Source: Saccharothrix longispora
GTDB lineage: Bacteria > Actinomycetota > Actinomycetes > Mycobacteriales > Pseudonocardiaceae
Direction: 5' to 3'
Length of the DNA stretch: 64,000 nt
NCBI RefSeq assembly: GCF_030852425.1
Contig: NZ_NSDM01000003.1
Coordinates: 372,001-436,000, forward strand
The notes below the pieces were generated by a model, which saw only the letters and a program-made list of their open reading frames with translations, made no database searches and had not been told where the DNA came from. Shown here in pieces: positions 1 to 6,515 of this stretch. Both the position numbers and the translations under genes were made by a program. Within the stretch, counting starts at the first letter, position 1, and each line of letters starts with the position of its first letter.

Positions 1-372
1 GGGGTCGACGACGCCGTGCTCGATCACCACGGTGCGCGTGTCGCCGCAGTCCCACATGAGGTCGTTGAAGTGCGTGACATGAACGATCGTGCCCGGCCAG
101 TCCTTCAGCGGGTGCACCTGGTTGGGGTGCTTCGGCGTGTTGTGCTCCAGGTAGACGAGCGGGATGCCGCTCGGCACCCAGCCGACCTCCTCGGGCCGCT
201 GGATCACGGCGGCGTCGGCCTCCGCGCCCGCGACGTCGACCTCGCGCGCGGCGGGCCAGTCGCGGCCGGCGAGGCCGATGCCCTTGGGCGGGGCGGCTAT
301 CAGGTACTCGTGCCCGCCCTGGACGAACGCGTTCGTCCAGGACCCGTGCACGTGCCACAGCAGGATCTTCAC
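1..372 (-). CDS. Glycosyltransferase, GT4-like (N-terminal part, runs off the window)
   Basis: The 124 visible codons start at a GTG that overlaps the TGA of the upstream GT9 gene (TCAC, 369-372), so translation is probably coupled. The protein opens MKILLWHVHGSW, then has GGHEYLIAAPP, VIQRPEE and LEHNTPKHPNQ, which fits the first Rossmann domain of a GT-B (GT4-type) sugar transferase; the donor-binding C-terminal half is beyond base 1. It is the third gene of an operon with a GT9 transferase and a HAD-IIIA phosphatase, which suggests assembly of a surface glycan or glycosylated metabolite in the cytoplasm. Acceptor and sugar cannot be told. The family call rests on the N-terminal part only. 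Confidence 0.75.
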   Translation of the reverse strand, partial: MKILLWHVHGSWTNAFVQGGHEYLIAAPPKGIGLAGRDWPAAREVDVAGAEADAAVIQRPEEVGWVPSGIPLVYLEHNTPKHPNQVHPLKDWPGTIVHVTHFNDLMWDCGDTRTVVIEHGVVDP

Positions 373-1361
373 GTCCGCACCCCCACCAGGTCGGAAACGG
401 CGGCGACGACCCGGTCGGGCGTCACCCTGTCCAGGCACGGGTGCCCGGCGACCGGGCACTCGCGAGCGCGTGAGCCCCGGCACGGGGCGTGCTGGTCGCC
501 CAGCAGGACGTGCGGGCCGTGCGGCGCCCAGCGCACGGCGGGCACGACCGGCGAGAACAGCGACACCACCGGCGTGCCGACGGCGGCGGCCAGGTGCGCG
601 GGACCGGTGTTGCCGACCACGACGGCGTCGGCGCCGGCCAGCAGCCCGGCGAGTTCGGCGAACGTCGTGCGCCCGCCCAGGTCGACGCCGTGCTCGCCGG
701 CGACGTGCCTGGTCAGCCCGGTCTCGCCGGGGCCGCCGGTGACCAGCACCCGGTGCCCGGCGGCGGCGAGGGCGGCGACCGCCTGGGCGCACCGGTCGGG
801 CGACCAGGCGCGGGCGGGCACGGACGCGCCGGGGTGCAGCACCACGTACGGGCCGACCTCGGGGGTCTCGGGCGGGGTCGTCACGGCGAGCCGGCCGTCG
901 TCGCCGGGCGGCAGTTCGAACCCGGCGGCGCGGGCGACCTCCAGCGCGCGTTCGGCCTCGGGGACGTCCGGGTCGTCGCGCAGCCGGACGTCCAGCAGGG
1001 AACCGGGGTAGTCGGTCGAGCGGGCGACGATCCTCGGCACGCCGGCGAGCCTGAGGAGCAGCGCGAGCGGCAGCGGGCTCTGGTGGAACGAGGTGAGGAT
1101 CAGGGCCACGTCGGCCCTGATCCCCTTGAGCAGGGCCACGACGCCCTCGATGTCCGGCGCGCGCACCTCGGGCGCGGGGGCGGTGATCCACGGGCAGTCC
1201 CAGCGCACGACCCGGTCGACGCCCGGCAGCAGCTCGGCGGCCTGCGCGCCCGCGTGCCCGCACAGCAGCACGACCTCGCCCGCGTGCGCGGCGGCCCGGA
1301 CCGCCGGCCCCGCGAGCAGCACGTCGCCGTCGCTGTCGAGCCGGGCCACGATCGTCCTCAT
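369..1361 (-). CDS. Glycosyltransferase family 9 (heptosyltransferase-like)
   Basis: A 330-residue protein beginning MRTIVARLDSDGDVLLAGPA, the usual start of family 9 transferases (ADP-heptose:LPS heptosyltransferase type). The C-terminal half carries HPGASVPARAW and GNTGPAHLAAAVGTP, the nucleotide-sugar binding signatures of the family. The start is an ATG that overlaps the TGA of the HAD phosphatase gene by four bases, and its own stop overlaps the next gene, so the three form one translationally coupled operon. Gram-positive actinomycetes have no LPS, so the product more likely adds a heptose or related sugar to another glycan or small molecule; that role is inference. Confidence 0.9.
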   Translation of the reverse strand: MRTIVARLDSDGDVLLAGPAVRAAAHAGEVVLLCGHAGAQAAELLPGVDRVVRWDCPWITAPAPEVRAPDIEGVVALLKGIRADVALILTSFHQSPLPLALLLRLAGVPRIVARSTDYPGSLLDVRLRDDPDVPEAERALEVARAAGFELPPGDDGRLAVTTPPETPEVGPYVVLHPGASVPARAWSPDRCAQAVAALAAAGHRVLVTGGPGETGLTRHVAGEHGVDLGGRTTFAELAGLLAGADAVVVGNTGPAHLAAAVGTPVVSLFSPVVPAVRWAPHGPHVLLGDQHAPCRGSRARECPVAGHPCLDRVTPDRVVAAVSDLVGVRT

Positions 1362-1873
1362 AGGATCATCGCCAGCGCGCCGCGAAGGTCCCGGGCGGTG
1401 TGCGGCGCGCGGTCGACCTCGTCGGCCAGCGTCACGGGGGTGGGCACCATGATCGGTGTGACGCCGGCCGCGAGGCCCGCCTTCACGTCCGCCTCGATGT
1501 CGCCGATGAAGTAGGTGCGCTCCGGGCGGGCGTCCAGCGCTCCACAGGCCCGGATCACCATGCCCGGCAAGGGTTTGCGGCACGAGCACCCGTCGTCCGG
1601 TGCGTGCGGGCAGACCTGCCACGTGCCGAAGCGGCCGAGCAGCACCTCGACGCGCGCGTTGACCGCGGCGACCTGCTCGCCGGTGATGAGGCCCCGTCCG
1701 ACACCGGACTGGTTGCTCACCACGCCCGTGCGCACGCCGTGCGCCCGGAGCAGGCACAGGACTTCGCGCGCGCCGGACATCGGCTCGACCTTCGCCGGGT
1801 CGCCGTTGTAGGGCACGTCCTCGATGAGCGTGCCGTCGCGATCGAACAGAACCGCGTCGGGGTACTGGTCCAC
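1358..1873 (-). CDS. HAD-IIIA phosphatase, GmhB/HisB-N-like
   Basis: A 171-residue HAD-superfamily phosphatase. Visible motifs are FDRDGT (residues 10-15, nucleophile Asp11 and acid Asp13), VVSNQSG (motif II), a Cys/His zinc loop (CPHAP..CSCRKP) and the closing acidic motif FIGDIEADVKAG. The zinc loop and length match D-glycero-D-manno-heptose-1,7-bisphosphate phosphatase (GmhB) and the HisB phosphatase domain. It starts with a GTG and heads the operon with the GT9 and GT4 genes, which favours a heptose-phosphate substrate, although other sugar bisphosphates are possible. No GmhA or GmhC/HldE partner is in the window; they may lie beyond the left edge. Confidence 0.85.
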   Translation of the reverse strand: MDQYPDAVLFDRDGTLIEDVPYNGDPAKVEPMSGAREVLCLLRAHGVRTGVVSNQSGVGRGLITGEQVAAVNARVEVLLGRFGTWQVCPHAPDDGCSCRKPLPGMVIRACGALDARPERTYFIGDIEADVKAGLAAGVTPIMVPTPVTLADEVDRAPHTARDLRGALAMIL

Positions 1874-1966
1874 AGAGGAGAGTTAGCCGGCGGGAAACGA
1901 ACCAAACGCTTTCCGGAGAAGCGCTACTCAGCGTTACTCGCTCGACCGGTGGTACCGGCCGGCGAT

Positions 1967-1992
1967 GTGTGGGACCCGGGAGTGGGGGGTAA
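1967..1992 (+). promoter_or_regulatory. Sigma-B-like promoter (GTGT-N16-GGGTAA)
   Basis: GTGT at 1967-1970 and GGGTAA at 1987-1992, separated by 16 bases, match the GNNT-N14-16-GGGTA pattern of actinobacterial sigma-B type promoters. It lies 42 bases ahead of the GTG at 2035 and supports that start over an in-frame start at 1996, which would sit at the expected transcription start. Confidence 0.55.
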
Positions 1993-2034
1993 CCAGTGCT
2001 CGAACTCGTTTCCCTACGAGAGGGTGCAAGTACA

Positions 2035-2553
2035 GTGACGACGATCGAGAAGTCCGTGGACGTCGAGGTCCCGGTCACGACCGCGTACAACCAGTGGACG
2101 CAGTTCGAGTCGTTCCCGCGGTTCATGGAGGGTGTGGAGAGCATCACCCAGGTGACCCCCACCCGCACCCACTGGGTGACCAAGATCGGTGGCGTTACCC
2201 GCGAGTTCGACGCGGAGATCACCGAGCAGCACCCGGACGAGCGGGTCGCGTGGCACACCGTGGACGGCCCGCCGCAGGGCGGCGTGGTGACGTTCCACCG
2301 CATCGACGACCGGCACACCCGGGTCCACGTGCAGATGCAGTACGACCCCCAGACCCTGGTCGAGAAGGCCGGCTCCGCGCTGGGCGTGGTGGAGCACCGC
2401 GTGTCCGGCGACCTGGGTCGCTTCAAGGAGTTCATCGAGGGCCGCGGCGCCGAGACCGGCGCCTGGCGAGGTGACGTCGCACGCCCCCCGCAGGCCGGGG
2501 AGACGCGCCACGACCTGCCCGACGGCGGCCGTCCGGGCGACCCGCTGCGATGA
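2035..2553 (+). CDS. SRPBCC / polyketide-cyclase-like protein
   Basis: A 172-residue protein whose first ~145 residues look like a START/Bet v1-like (SRPBCC) domain: TIEKSVDVEVPVTTAYNQWT, then FPRFMEGVESITQV, then EFDAEITEQHPDERVAWHT. This family folds into a hydrophobic ligand cavity; members of this subgroup are small cytoplasmic proteins common in actinomycetes and often stress-linked. The last ~30 residues are a polar, disordered-looking tail rich in Arg, Pro and Gly. The GTG at 2035 was chosen because AGAGGG lies ahead of it and a sigma-B-like promoter ends at 1992. It stands alone and ends before a strong hairpin. No ligand can be named. Confidence 0.8.
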   Translation: MTTIEKSVDVEVPVTTAYNQWTQFESFPRFMEGVESITQVTPTRTHWVTKIGGVTREFDAEITEQHPDERVAWHTVDGPPQGGVVTFHRIDDRHTRVHVQMQYDPQTLVEKAGSALGVVEHRVSGDLGRFKEFIEGRGAETGAWRGDVARPPQAGETRHDLPDGGRPGDPLR

Positions 2554-2676
2554 TCGGCCGAGCGGTCCCGCCCCCGCGGGGGCGGAGCGGGTCGGCCCTG
2601 CCGATCCCCTCCCCCAGGCCGCCACTGGAAGTGGCGTAGCGCCGGTGCGGCGGTAGGAGCACGGCGAGACGACGTT

Positions 2677-2712
2677 CGAGGCCCCGCGGACCACCCGGTC
2701 CGCGGGGCCTCG
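2677..2712 (+). terminator. Hairpin terminator after SRPBCC gene
   Basis: A perfect 16-bp stem (2677-2692 with 2697-2712) closes on the loop ACCC. It lies between convergent genes and has no long T-run, as is usual for actinomycete terminators. Confidence 0.75.
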
Positions 2713-2788
2713 TCGCGCGCGCCCCCGGTGCCGCCCCCGTCGTACCCGCTCCCCTCGTCGTCGCGTCCCGCCGTCTCGTCGTACGTCG

Positions 2789-2820
2789 AGGGCCCGCGGA
2801 CCGGGTGGTCCGCGGGCCCT
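2789..2820 (-). terminator. Hairpin terminator after the metallophosphoesterase operon
   Basis: A perfect 14-bp stem (2789-2802 with 2807-2820) with a four-base loop. Read on the minus strand its loop is ACCC and its inner stem is the same as that of the hairpin at 2677-2712, so each convergent unit has its own copy of one hairpin type in its own orientation. Confidence 0.75.
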
Positions 2821-2834
2821 ATGACATCACTCGT

Positions 2835-3341
2835 TCAGTTGTCGGCCAGGCGAGTGAACAGCGCCCTCACCGACTGCCGCAACGTCGACGCAGGGTCACC
2901 CAGCAGGGACTTCTGCGGCGCCGCCGAGTCGCCGGTCGGCGTCGCGGGCGGCTCCACCCCGTGCTCGAGCAGCTCCCGCAGCACCTCCAGGACCACTTCC
3001 GGGTGACCGAGCGGCACGGGGGCCGCGAACGTCTGGACGGAGGTGATGAGGCCGTCGTGCCGCTTCACCAGCTCCCCCACCTCAGCCCCCGCCGCCGCGC
3101 CCGCCACGACGTGCACCGGCACGGCGCGACCTTCGAACTCGCGCAGCACCTCGTCCACCTCGCCGGCCTCGGACGCGGGCAGTCGGCACCACATGACCTG
3201 CAGGTACTCCGTCAACGGCCGCCACGTGGCGGGCAGGTCGCCGTGCACCCCGACGCCGGCCGGGTCGAGCACGACCACGGCCGGGGCGTCGGCGGGACCC
3301 GCCCACACCACGGACGGACCTCCGGTCCTGGTTTCCTCCAT
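2835..3341 (-). CDS. Hypothetical protein, possible inactive alpha/beta-hydrolase-like fold
   Basis: A 168-residue protein of unassigned function. Its layout (VVVLDPAGVGVHG near residue 23, then VPVHVVAGAAAGAEV near residue 75) resembles the oxyanion and nucleophile-elbow strands of alpha/beta hydrolases, but the elbow reads G-A-A-A-G (81-85), so the usual Ser/Asp/Cys nucleophile is missing. No catalytic Asp-His pair is evident. If the likeness is real it is a non-catalytic relative. It is the last gene of an operon, four bases after the metallophosphoesterase stop, and precedes a strong terminator. Function unknown. Confidence 0.7.
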   Translation of the reverse strand: MEETRTGGPSVVWAGPADAPAVVVLDPAGVGVHGDLPATWRPLTEYLQVMWCRLPASEAGEVDEVLREFEGRAVPVHVVAGAAAGAEVGELVKRHDGLITSVQTFAAPVPLGHPEVVLEVLRELLEHGVEPPATPTGDSAAPQKSLLGDPASTLRQSVRALFTRLADN

Positions 3342-3345
3342 CGAT

Positions 3346-4074
3346 CTACACCTCCACCACGGCGGGTTCCACGCAGTAGACGGTGTATGCCTGCCGCAGG
3401 ATGGGTTGTGCCACGTTCCGCACCCGCACGCCGCCCGGCGTCATGCCGTGCTCGGTGCCGAAGTGCGCGTGGCCGTGGACGGCGAGGGTCGTGCCGGTGG
3501 CGTCGATCGCCTCGCCCAGCAGGTACGAGCCGAGGAACGGGTAGATCTCCGGCGGCTCGCCGCGCAGCGTGTCGGGCACGGGCGCGTAGTGCGTCAGCGC
3601 CACCTTCACGTCGGTGTCGAGGCTGTCCAGCGCAGTCCGCAGCGAGTCGGCGATGCCGGTCGTGTGGTTGATGAACGCCTTCATCTCGGGTTCGCCGAAC
3701 GCGCTGCCGCACTTGCCGGCGAACCCGCCGCCGAAGCCCTTCACCCCGGCGACGCCGAGCGAGTGGCCGTCCACCCGGAACGTCGCCGTCTCGCCCTCCA
3801 ACACGTGCAGGCCCGCGTCGCGCAGGACCCGCGTCACCTCGACGGGCTTGTCGTCGTGGTGGTCGTGGTTGCCCAGCACGGCCACCACGGGCACGGGCAG
3901 GTCGGTGAACTCGTCGGCCACCACCCGCGCCTCCTCGACGGTGCCGTGCCGGGTCAGGTCACCCGCCAGCAGCAGCACGTCGGCGCACTCGCCCAACTGC
4001 TCCAGCGCGGGCCTCATGCGGCCGCGCGCGTCCTCGCCCAGGTGCACGTCCCCCACCGCGGCGATGCGGATCAT
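3346..4074 (-). CDS. Calcineurin-like metallophosphoesterase
   Basis: A 242-residue protein with the full dimetal phosphoesterase motif series: GDVH (8-11), GDLTRHG (about 38), GNHDHHD (about 67) and the terminal GHAH. These residues bind two metal ions and hydrolyse phosphomonoesters or phosphodiesters; the substrate is not fixed by the sequence. No signal peptide is seen, so it should be cytoplasmic. Its ATG overlaps the TGA of the BON-domain gene by four bases. The operon order is nucleotidyltransferase, BON protein, phosphoesterase, unknown, all behind one sigma-B-like promoter, which suggests a stress-induced unit. Confidence 0.9.
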   Translation of the reverse strand: MIRIAAVGDVHLGEDARGRMRPALEQLGECADVLLLAGDLTRHGTVEEARVVADEFTDLPVPVVAVLGNHDHHDDKPVEVTRVLRDAGLHVLEGETATFRVDGHSLGVAGVKGFGGGFAGKCGSAFGEPEMKAFINHTTGIADSLRTALDSLDTDVKVALTHYAPVPDTLRGEPPEIYPFLGSYLLGEAIDATGTTLAVHGHAHFGTEHGMTPGGVRVRNVAQPILRQAYTVYCVEPAVVEV

Positions 4075-4325
4075 CGCAGCTCCTCCCGGCCGGCCGGCGC
4101 GTCGACCGACACCACCTTCACGTCGTCGAACACGGTCAACTCGGGTGCCACGTCGTGGATCACCGCCTCCAGGGCCTCGCGCCGATCGGCGCTCGCCACG
4201 GTCCCGGAGAGCATCACGTGGTCACCTCGCACGGTCACCCGCACACCCTGTTCCGTCGTGCGCGGGTCCTCCGCCAGCGCGCGGCGCAGCCGTGCCGACA
4301 GGTACTGCTCGGGTTCTGCGGTCAT
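4071..4325 (-). CDS. Small BON-domain protein
   Basis: An 84-residue protein that is almost entirely one BON domain: LSARLRRALAEDPRT, then VRVTVRGDHVMLSGTVASADRREALEAVI. BON domains bind phospholipid or peptidoglycan-associated ligands, usually in envelope or osmotic-stress proteins such as OsmY, but this one has no signal peptide or membrane segment. The ATG at 4325 overlaps the stop of the nucleotidyltransferase gene, and the stop overlaps the phosphoesterase start, so the three are translationally coupled. Confidence 0.85.
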   Translation of the reverse strand: MTAEPEQYLSARLRRALAEDPRTTEQGVRVTVRGDHVMLSGTVASADRREALEAVIHDVAPELTVFDDVKVVSVDAPAGREELR

Positions 4326-4897
4326 CGCGTGCTCCCGGTCAACGTCGTCGTGTGCAGGAGGTCGAGGCGTTCGACGAGCACCAGGAACGCCTCGGCGTAC
4401 GGCGAGTGCTTCGTCGCCTCCCTGACCTTCTCCCAGTCGATCTGCTCGCGCAGGGCGCGGGCGAACGGCAGCAGCTCGCTGAAGTCGCACCGGTGCCCGT
4501 CGAGCACGAGCAGCTTGCTGATCATCACCTCGGTCGCGGGCATCACCGGCAGCGACACGGAACCGACCGCCAGCTCCTCGGCGCGGGACAACGTCTCGTC
4601 GGTCACCGGAATCTCGTTCGGGCGAAACAGGAGATCCACCAACGAGTCACCGTCGTACACCTTGAGCAACCAGTCCTCGGGCGGCGTGGCGGCCCTCATG
4701 CCCTCCGCCACGAGCGCGCTCACCGCGGGTTGGGCGTCTTCCTCGCGCACCAGGATGTCCACGTCGTGCTCGGTCGCGGGGCCTCCCCTCGCGTACACGG
4801 CGCACCCGCCCGCCAGGGCGAACGGGATGCCCTTCGCACGCAGGGCCTTGGCCACCTTGGTCAACGTCCGCAGCAACTCGTCTTGGACACCGCTCAT
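4322..4897 (-). CDS. Nucleotidyltransferase-fold protein (MNT/AbiEii-like)
   Basis: A 191-residue protein with the nucleotidyltransferase core LAGGCAVYARGGPATEHDVDILV: the GG pair is at 30-31 and the metal-binding Asp45-x-Asp47 follows. The rest (KVYDGDSLVDLLFRP, ATEVMISKLLVLDGHRCDFSEL) fits the minimal nucleotidyltransferase/AbiEii group that transfers nucleotides to RNA or protein partners, sometimes as a toxin. No HEPN or AbiEi partner is adjacent, so a toxin-antitoxin role is not supported. It is the first gene of an operon and starts nine bases after a GGGTAG -10 element, so its transcript is probably leaderless. Confidence 0.8.
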   Translation of the reverse strand: MSGVQDELLRTLTKVAKALRAKGIPFALAGGCAVYARGGPATEHDVDILVREEDAQPAVSALVAEGMRAATPPEDWLLKVYDGDSLVDLLFRPNEIPVTDETLSRAEELAVGSVSLPVMPATEVMISKLLVLDGHRCDFSELLPFARALREQIDWEKVREATKHSPYAEAFLVLVERLDLLHTTTLTGSTR

Positions 4898-4906
4898 GCG
4901 GGTGGA

Positions 4907-4932
4907 CTACCCGTCGGAGTGGTGGTTCACAC
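4907..4932 (-). promoter_or_regulatory. Sigma-B-like promoter for the nucleotidyltransferase operon
   Basis: On the minus strand GTGT (4932-4929), 16 bases, then GGGTAG (4912-4907). Only nine bases separate the -10 from the ATG at 4897, which implies a leaderless mRNA. Confidence 0.55.
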
Positions 4933-4948
4933 GGCCGGAGCGGGGTAG
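4924..4948 (+). promoter_or_regulatory. Sigma-B-like promoter for the DUF6480 gene
   Basis: GGTT (4924-4927), 15 bases, then GGGTAG (4943-4948), ten bases ahead of the ATG at 4959. It is interlaced with the divergent promoter at 4907-4932. Confidence 0.55.
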
Positions 4949-4958
4949 CCACGGCGGT

Positions 4959-5237
4959 ATGACTGGCACACCGCCCGATCCCGACACGTCCCGCACGCCG
5001 GGCGGCGCACCACCGCCGCACCCCGAGCCTGAGCGCACCCCCGGCCTGGAGCCCGGTGGCGGGGTGCCGCCCGGTGAGACGCCGCCCGACGCCGGTCAGA
5101 CGTCCGGCCTGTCGCACCCCCAGCCGATGCCGTCGCGCCGCGGCCCGGTCATCACCCTGGTCCTGGTCTCGATCCTGACCGTCCTGGTGCTGGCCTTCAT
5201 CGTCGCCGAGATCATGGGCTGGTCGAAAACCTTCTGA
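4959..5237 (+). CDS. Small single-pass membrane protein, DUF6480-like
   Basis: A 92-residue protein. Residues 1-63 are Pro/Gly/Glu-rich and look disordered, with the stretch RTPGLEPGGGVPPGETPP that I associate with the actinobacterial DUF6480 family; residues ~64-85 are one membrane helix (VITLVLVSILTVLVLAFIV) and the last residues are short and cationic. The ATG at 4959 is ten bases after a GGGTAG element, so it is probably expressed from a leaderless transcript under stress. The proline-rich tail probably faces the cytoplasm. The biochemical role is unknown. It ends at a convergent junction filled with palindromic repeats. Confidence 0.75.
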   Translation: MTGTPPDPDTSRTPGGAPPPHPEPERTPGLEPGGGVPPGETPPDAGQTSGLSHPQPMPSRRGPVITLVLVSILTVLVLAFIVAEIMGWSKTF

Positions 5238-5262
5238 CCCGAGAGTCCGACATCCACGCCCC

Positions 5263-5456
5263 GCGAGTCGTAAGTCCCACCCGCGCGAGTCGTAAGCCCA
5301 GGCCCCGTGAGTCGTAACCCCAGGATCTCCGAGTTCTGCGTTCGGAACCGACGGGAACGGGCGACACGAGTCGTGAACGTGGAACTCAGGGGTCGCGACC
5401 GTACGACTCGCGGGGGCTGGGAATACGACTCGCGGGTGGGACTTACGACTCGCGGG
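5263..5456. repeat. Palindromic GCGAGTCGTAAG repeat array at a convergent junction
   Basis: Three forward copies of (G)CGAGTCGTAA(G) at 5263-5274, 5285-5296 and 5307-5318, a degenerate one at 5366-5378, and three reverse-complement copies (TACGACTCGCGGG) at 5402-5414, 5424-5436 and 5444-5456. Forward copies are all left and inverted ones all right, so the whole block could fold into a large hairpin. It fills the space between a plus-strand and a minus-strand gene end, and a second array of the same family is at 61292-61434. Confidence 0.85.
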
Positions 5457-5461
5457 TGGGG

Positions 5462-6469
5462 TCAGGGGTGGAGAGGGGGGCTGGCCGGTAGGCCTTGTTT
5501 GTGGGCCAGGCCGGTCAGGAGTTGGCGCAGGGCGTCGCGGGCGTCGTGGGCCGGGGTCCAGCCGAGGACTTCGCGGGCACGGGTGGCGTCCAGCAGGGGG
5601 GCGGTGAGCGCCAGGTCGACCCAGCCGTGGGAGGTGGGCTGGAGGCGGAGGCGCCAGGTGACCTTGGCGGCGGTGCGCAGGGCGGTCGGCGGGATCGGCA
5701 CGTGTCGCGCGCCCAGGACGCCGGCCAGCACCTCCGGCGTCACGACCGGGTCGGAGACGATGTTGAACGCGCCGCCGTGGCGGCCCGCCACGACCCTGGC
5801 CACGGCGTCGGCCACGTCGTCGGCGTGCACGAACTGGAGGACCATCGAGCGCGGCAGCGGCAGGACGGGCGTCTTCAGCCGGAACAGCGCGTGCGGCACG
5901 AGCGGGCCGAGGAAGTAGCGCTTGATCTCGGCGGCGGCCTGCGGCTGGAGCACCAGGCCGGGGCGGACGCGGGTGACGGTGAGCGTCGGGTGGTCGCGCT
6001 CGACCTGGTCGAGGATGTGCTCGACGGCGGCCTTCTGGCGGCTGTAGTAGGACGTCGACACGCCGTCGGTCGGCCAGCTCTCGTCCACGGTGTGGTCCTT
6101 GGCGGCCGGTGAGTAGGCCCCGACCGACGACATGTGCACCAGGTGCGGCACGCCCGCGGCCACGGCGGCGGTGAACACGCGGTCGCTGCCGGCCACGTTC
6201 GCCTTGTAGAGGGCGCGCTCGTCGTGGCTCGGCTGGATGCGCCACGCCAGGTGCACGACGGCGTCCGCTCCGCGCAGCACCTCGGTCAGCGGCTCCTCGG
6301 CGCCGTCGCGGCTCAGGTCGAGCGGTGTCCACTCGACGCCGCGGTAGGCGTCCTCGTCACGGGGTGGCCGGCGCGAGACGCCGTGCACGGAGACGTCCGT
6401 TTCGCCCGCGAGCCTGCGGAGCAGGGCGGTGCCCAGATTGCCGGTGGCGCCGGTCACGACGATCCTCAT
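5462..6469 (-). CDS. NAD-dependent epimerase/dehydratase (extended SDR)
   Basis: A 335-residue extended short-chain dehydrogenase. It opens with the NAD(P)-binding motif VTGATGNLG (5-13), followed by DAVVHLAW, and has the catalytic Tyr-x-x-x-Lys as YSRQK after a Ser in SSVGAYS. The C-terminal part varies and sets the substrate, which cannot be told. A paralogue with the same motifs is at 48594-49631. The ATG lies nine bases after GGGTAC on the minus strand, exactly as in the paralogue, which indicates a leaderless stress-regulated transcript. It is divergent from the ZIP-type transporter gene. Confidence 0.88.
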   Translation of the reverse strand: MRIVVTGATGNLGTALLRRLAGETDVSVHGVSRRPPRDEDAYRGVEWTPLDLSRDGAEEPLTEVLRGADAVVHLAWRIQPSHDERALYKANVAGSDRVFTAAVAAGVPHLVHMSSVGAYSPAAKDHTVDESWPTDGVSTSYYSRQKAAVEHILDQVERDHPTLTVTRVRPGLVLQPQAAAEIKRYFLGPLVPHALFRLKTPVLPLPRSMVLQFVHADDVADAVARVVAGRHGGAFNIVSDPVVTPEVLAGVLGARHVPIPPTALRTAAKVTWRLRLQPTSHGWVDLALTAPLLDATRAREVLGWTPAHDARDALRQLLTGLAHKQGLPASPPLHP

Positions 6470-6478
6470 GGGCGGCGA

Positions 6479-6504
6479 GTACCCGCGCGGGCCGGGTGCG
6501 ACAC
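6479..6504 (-). promoter_or_regulatory. Sigma-B-like promoter for the epimerase
   Basis: On the minus strand GTGT (6504-6501), 16 bases, GGGTAC (6484-6479), then nine bases to the ATG at 6469. Confidence 0.6.
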
Positions 6505-6515
6505 GGGGAGGCGCG

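Noticed and set aside
4322-4897. Toxin-antitoxin (MNT-HEPN or AbiE) system
   Set aside because: No HEPN or AbiEi partner is adjacent; the neighbours are a BON protein and a phosphoesterase.
5263-5456. CRISPR array
   Set aside because: The units occur in both orientations, are about 12 bases long, and spacing is irregular; no cas genes are present.
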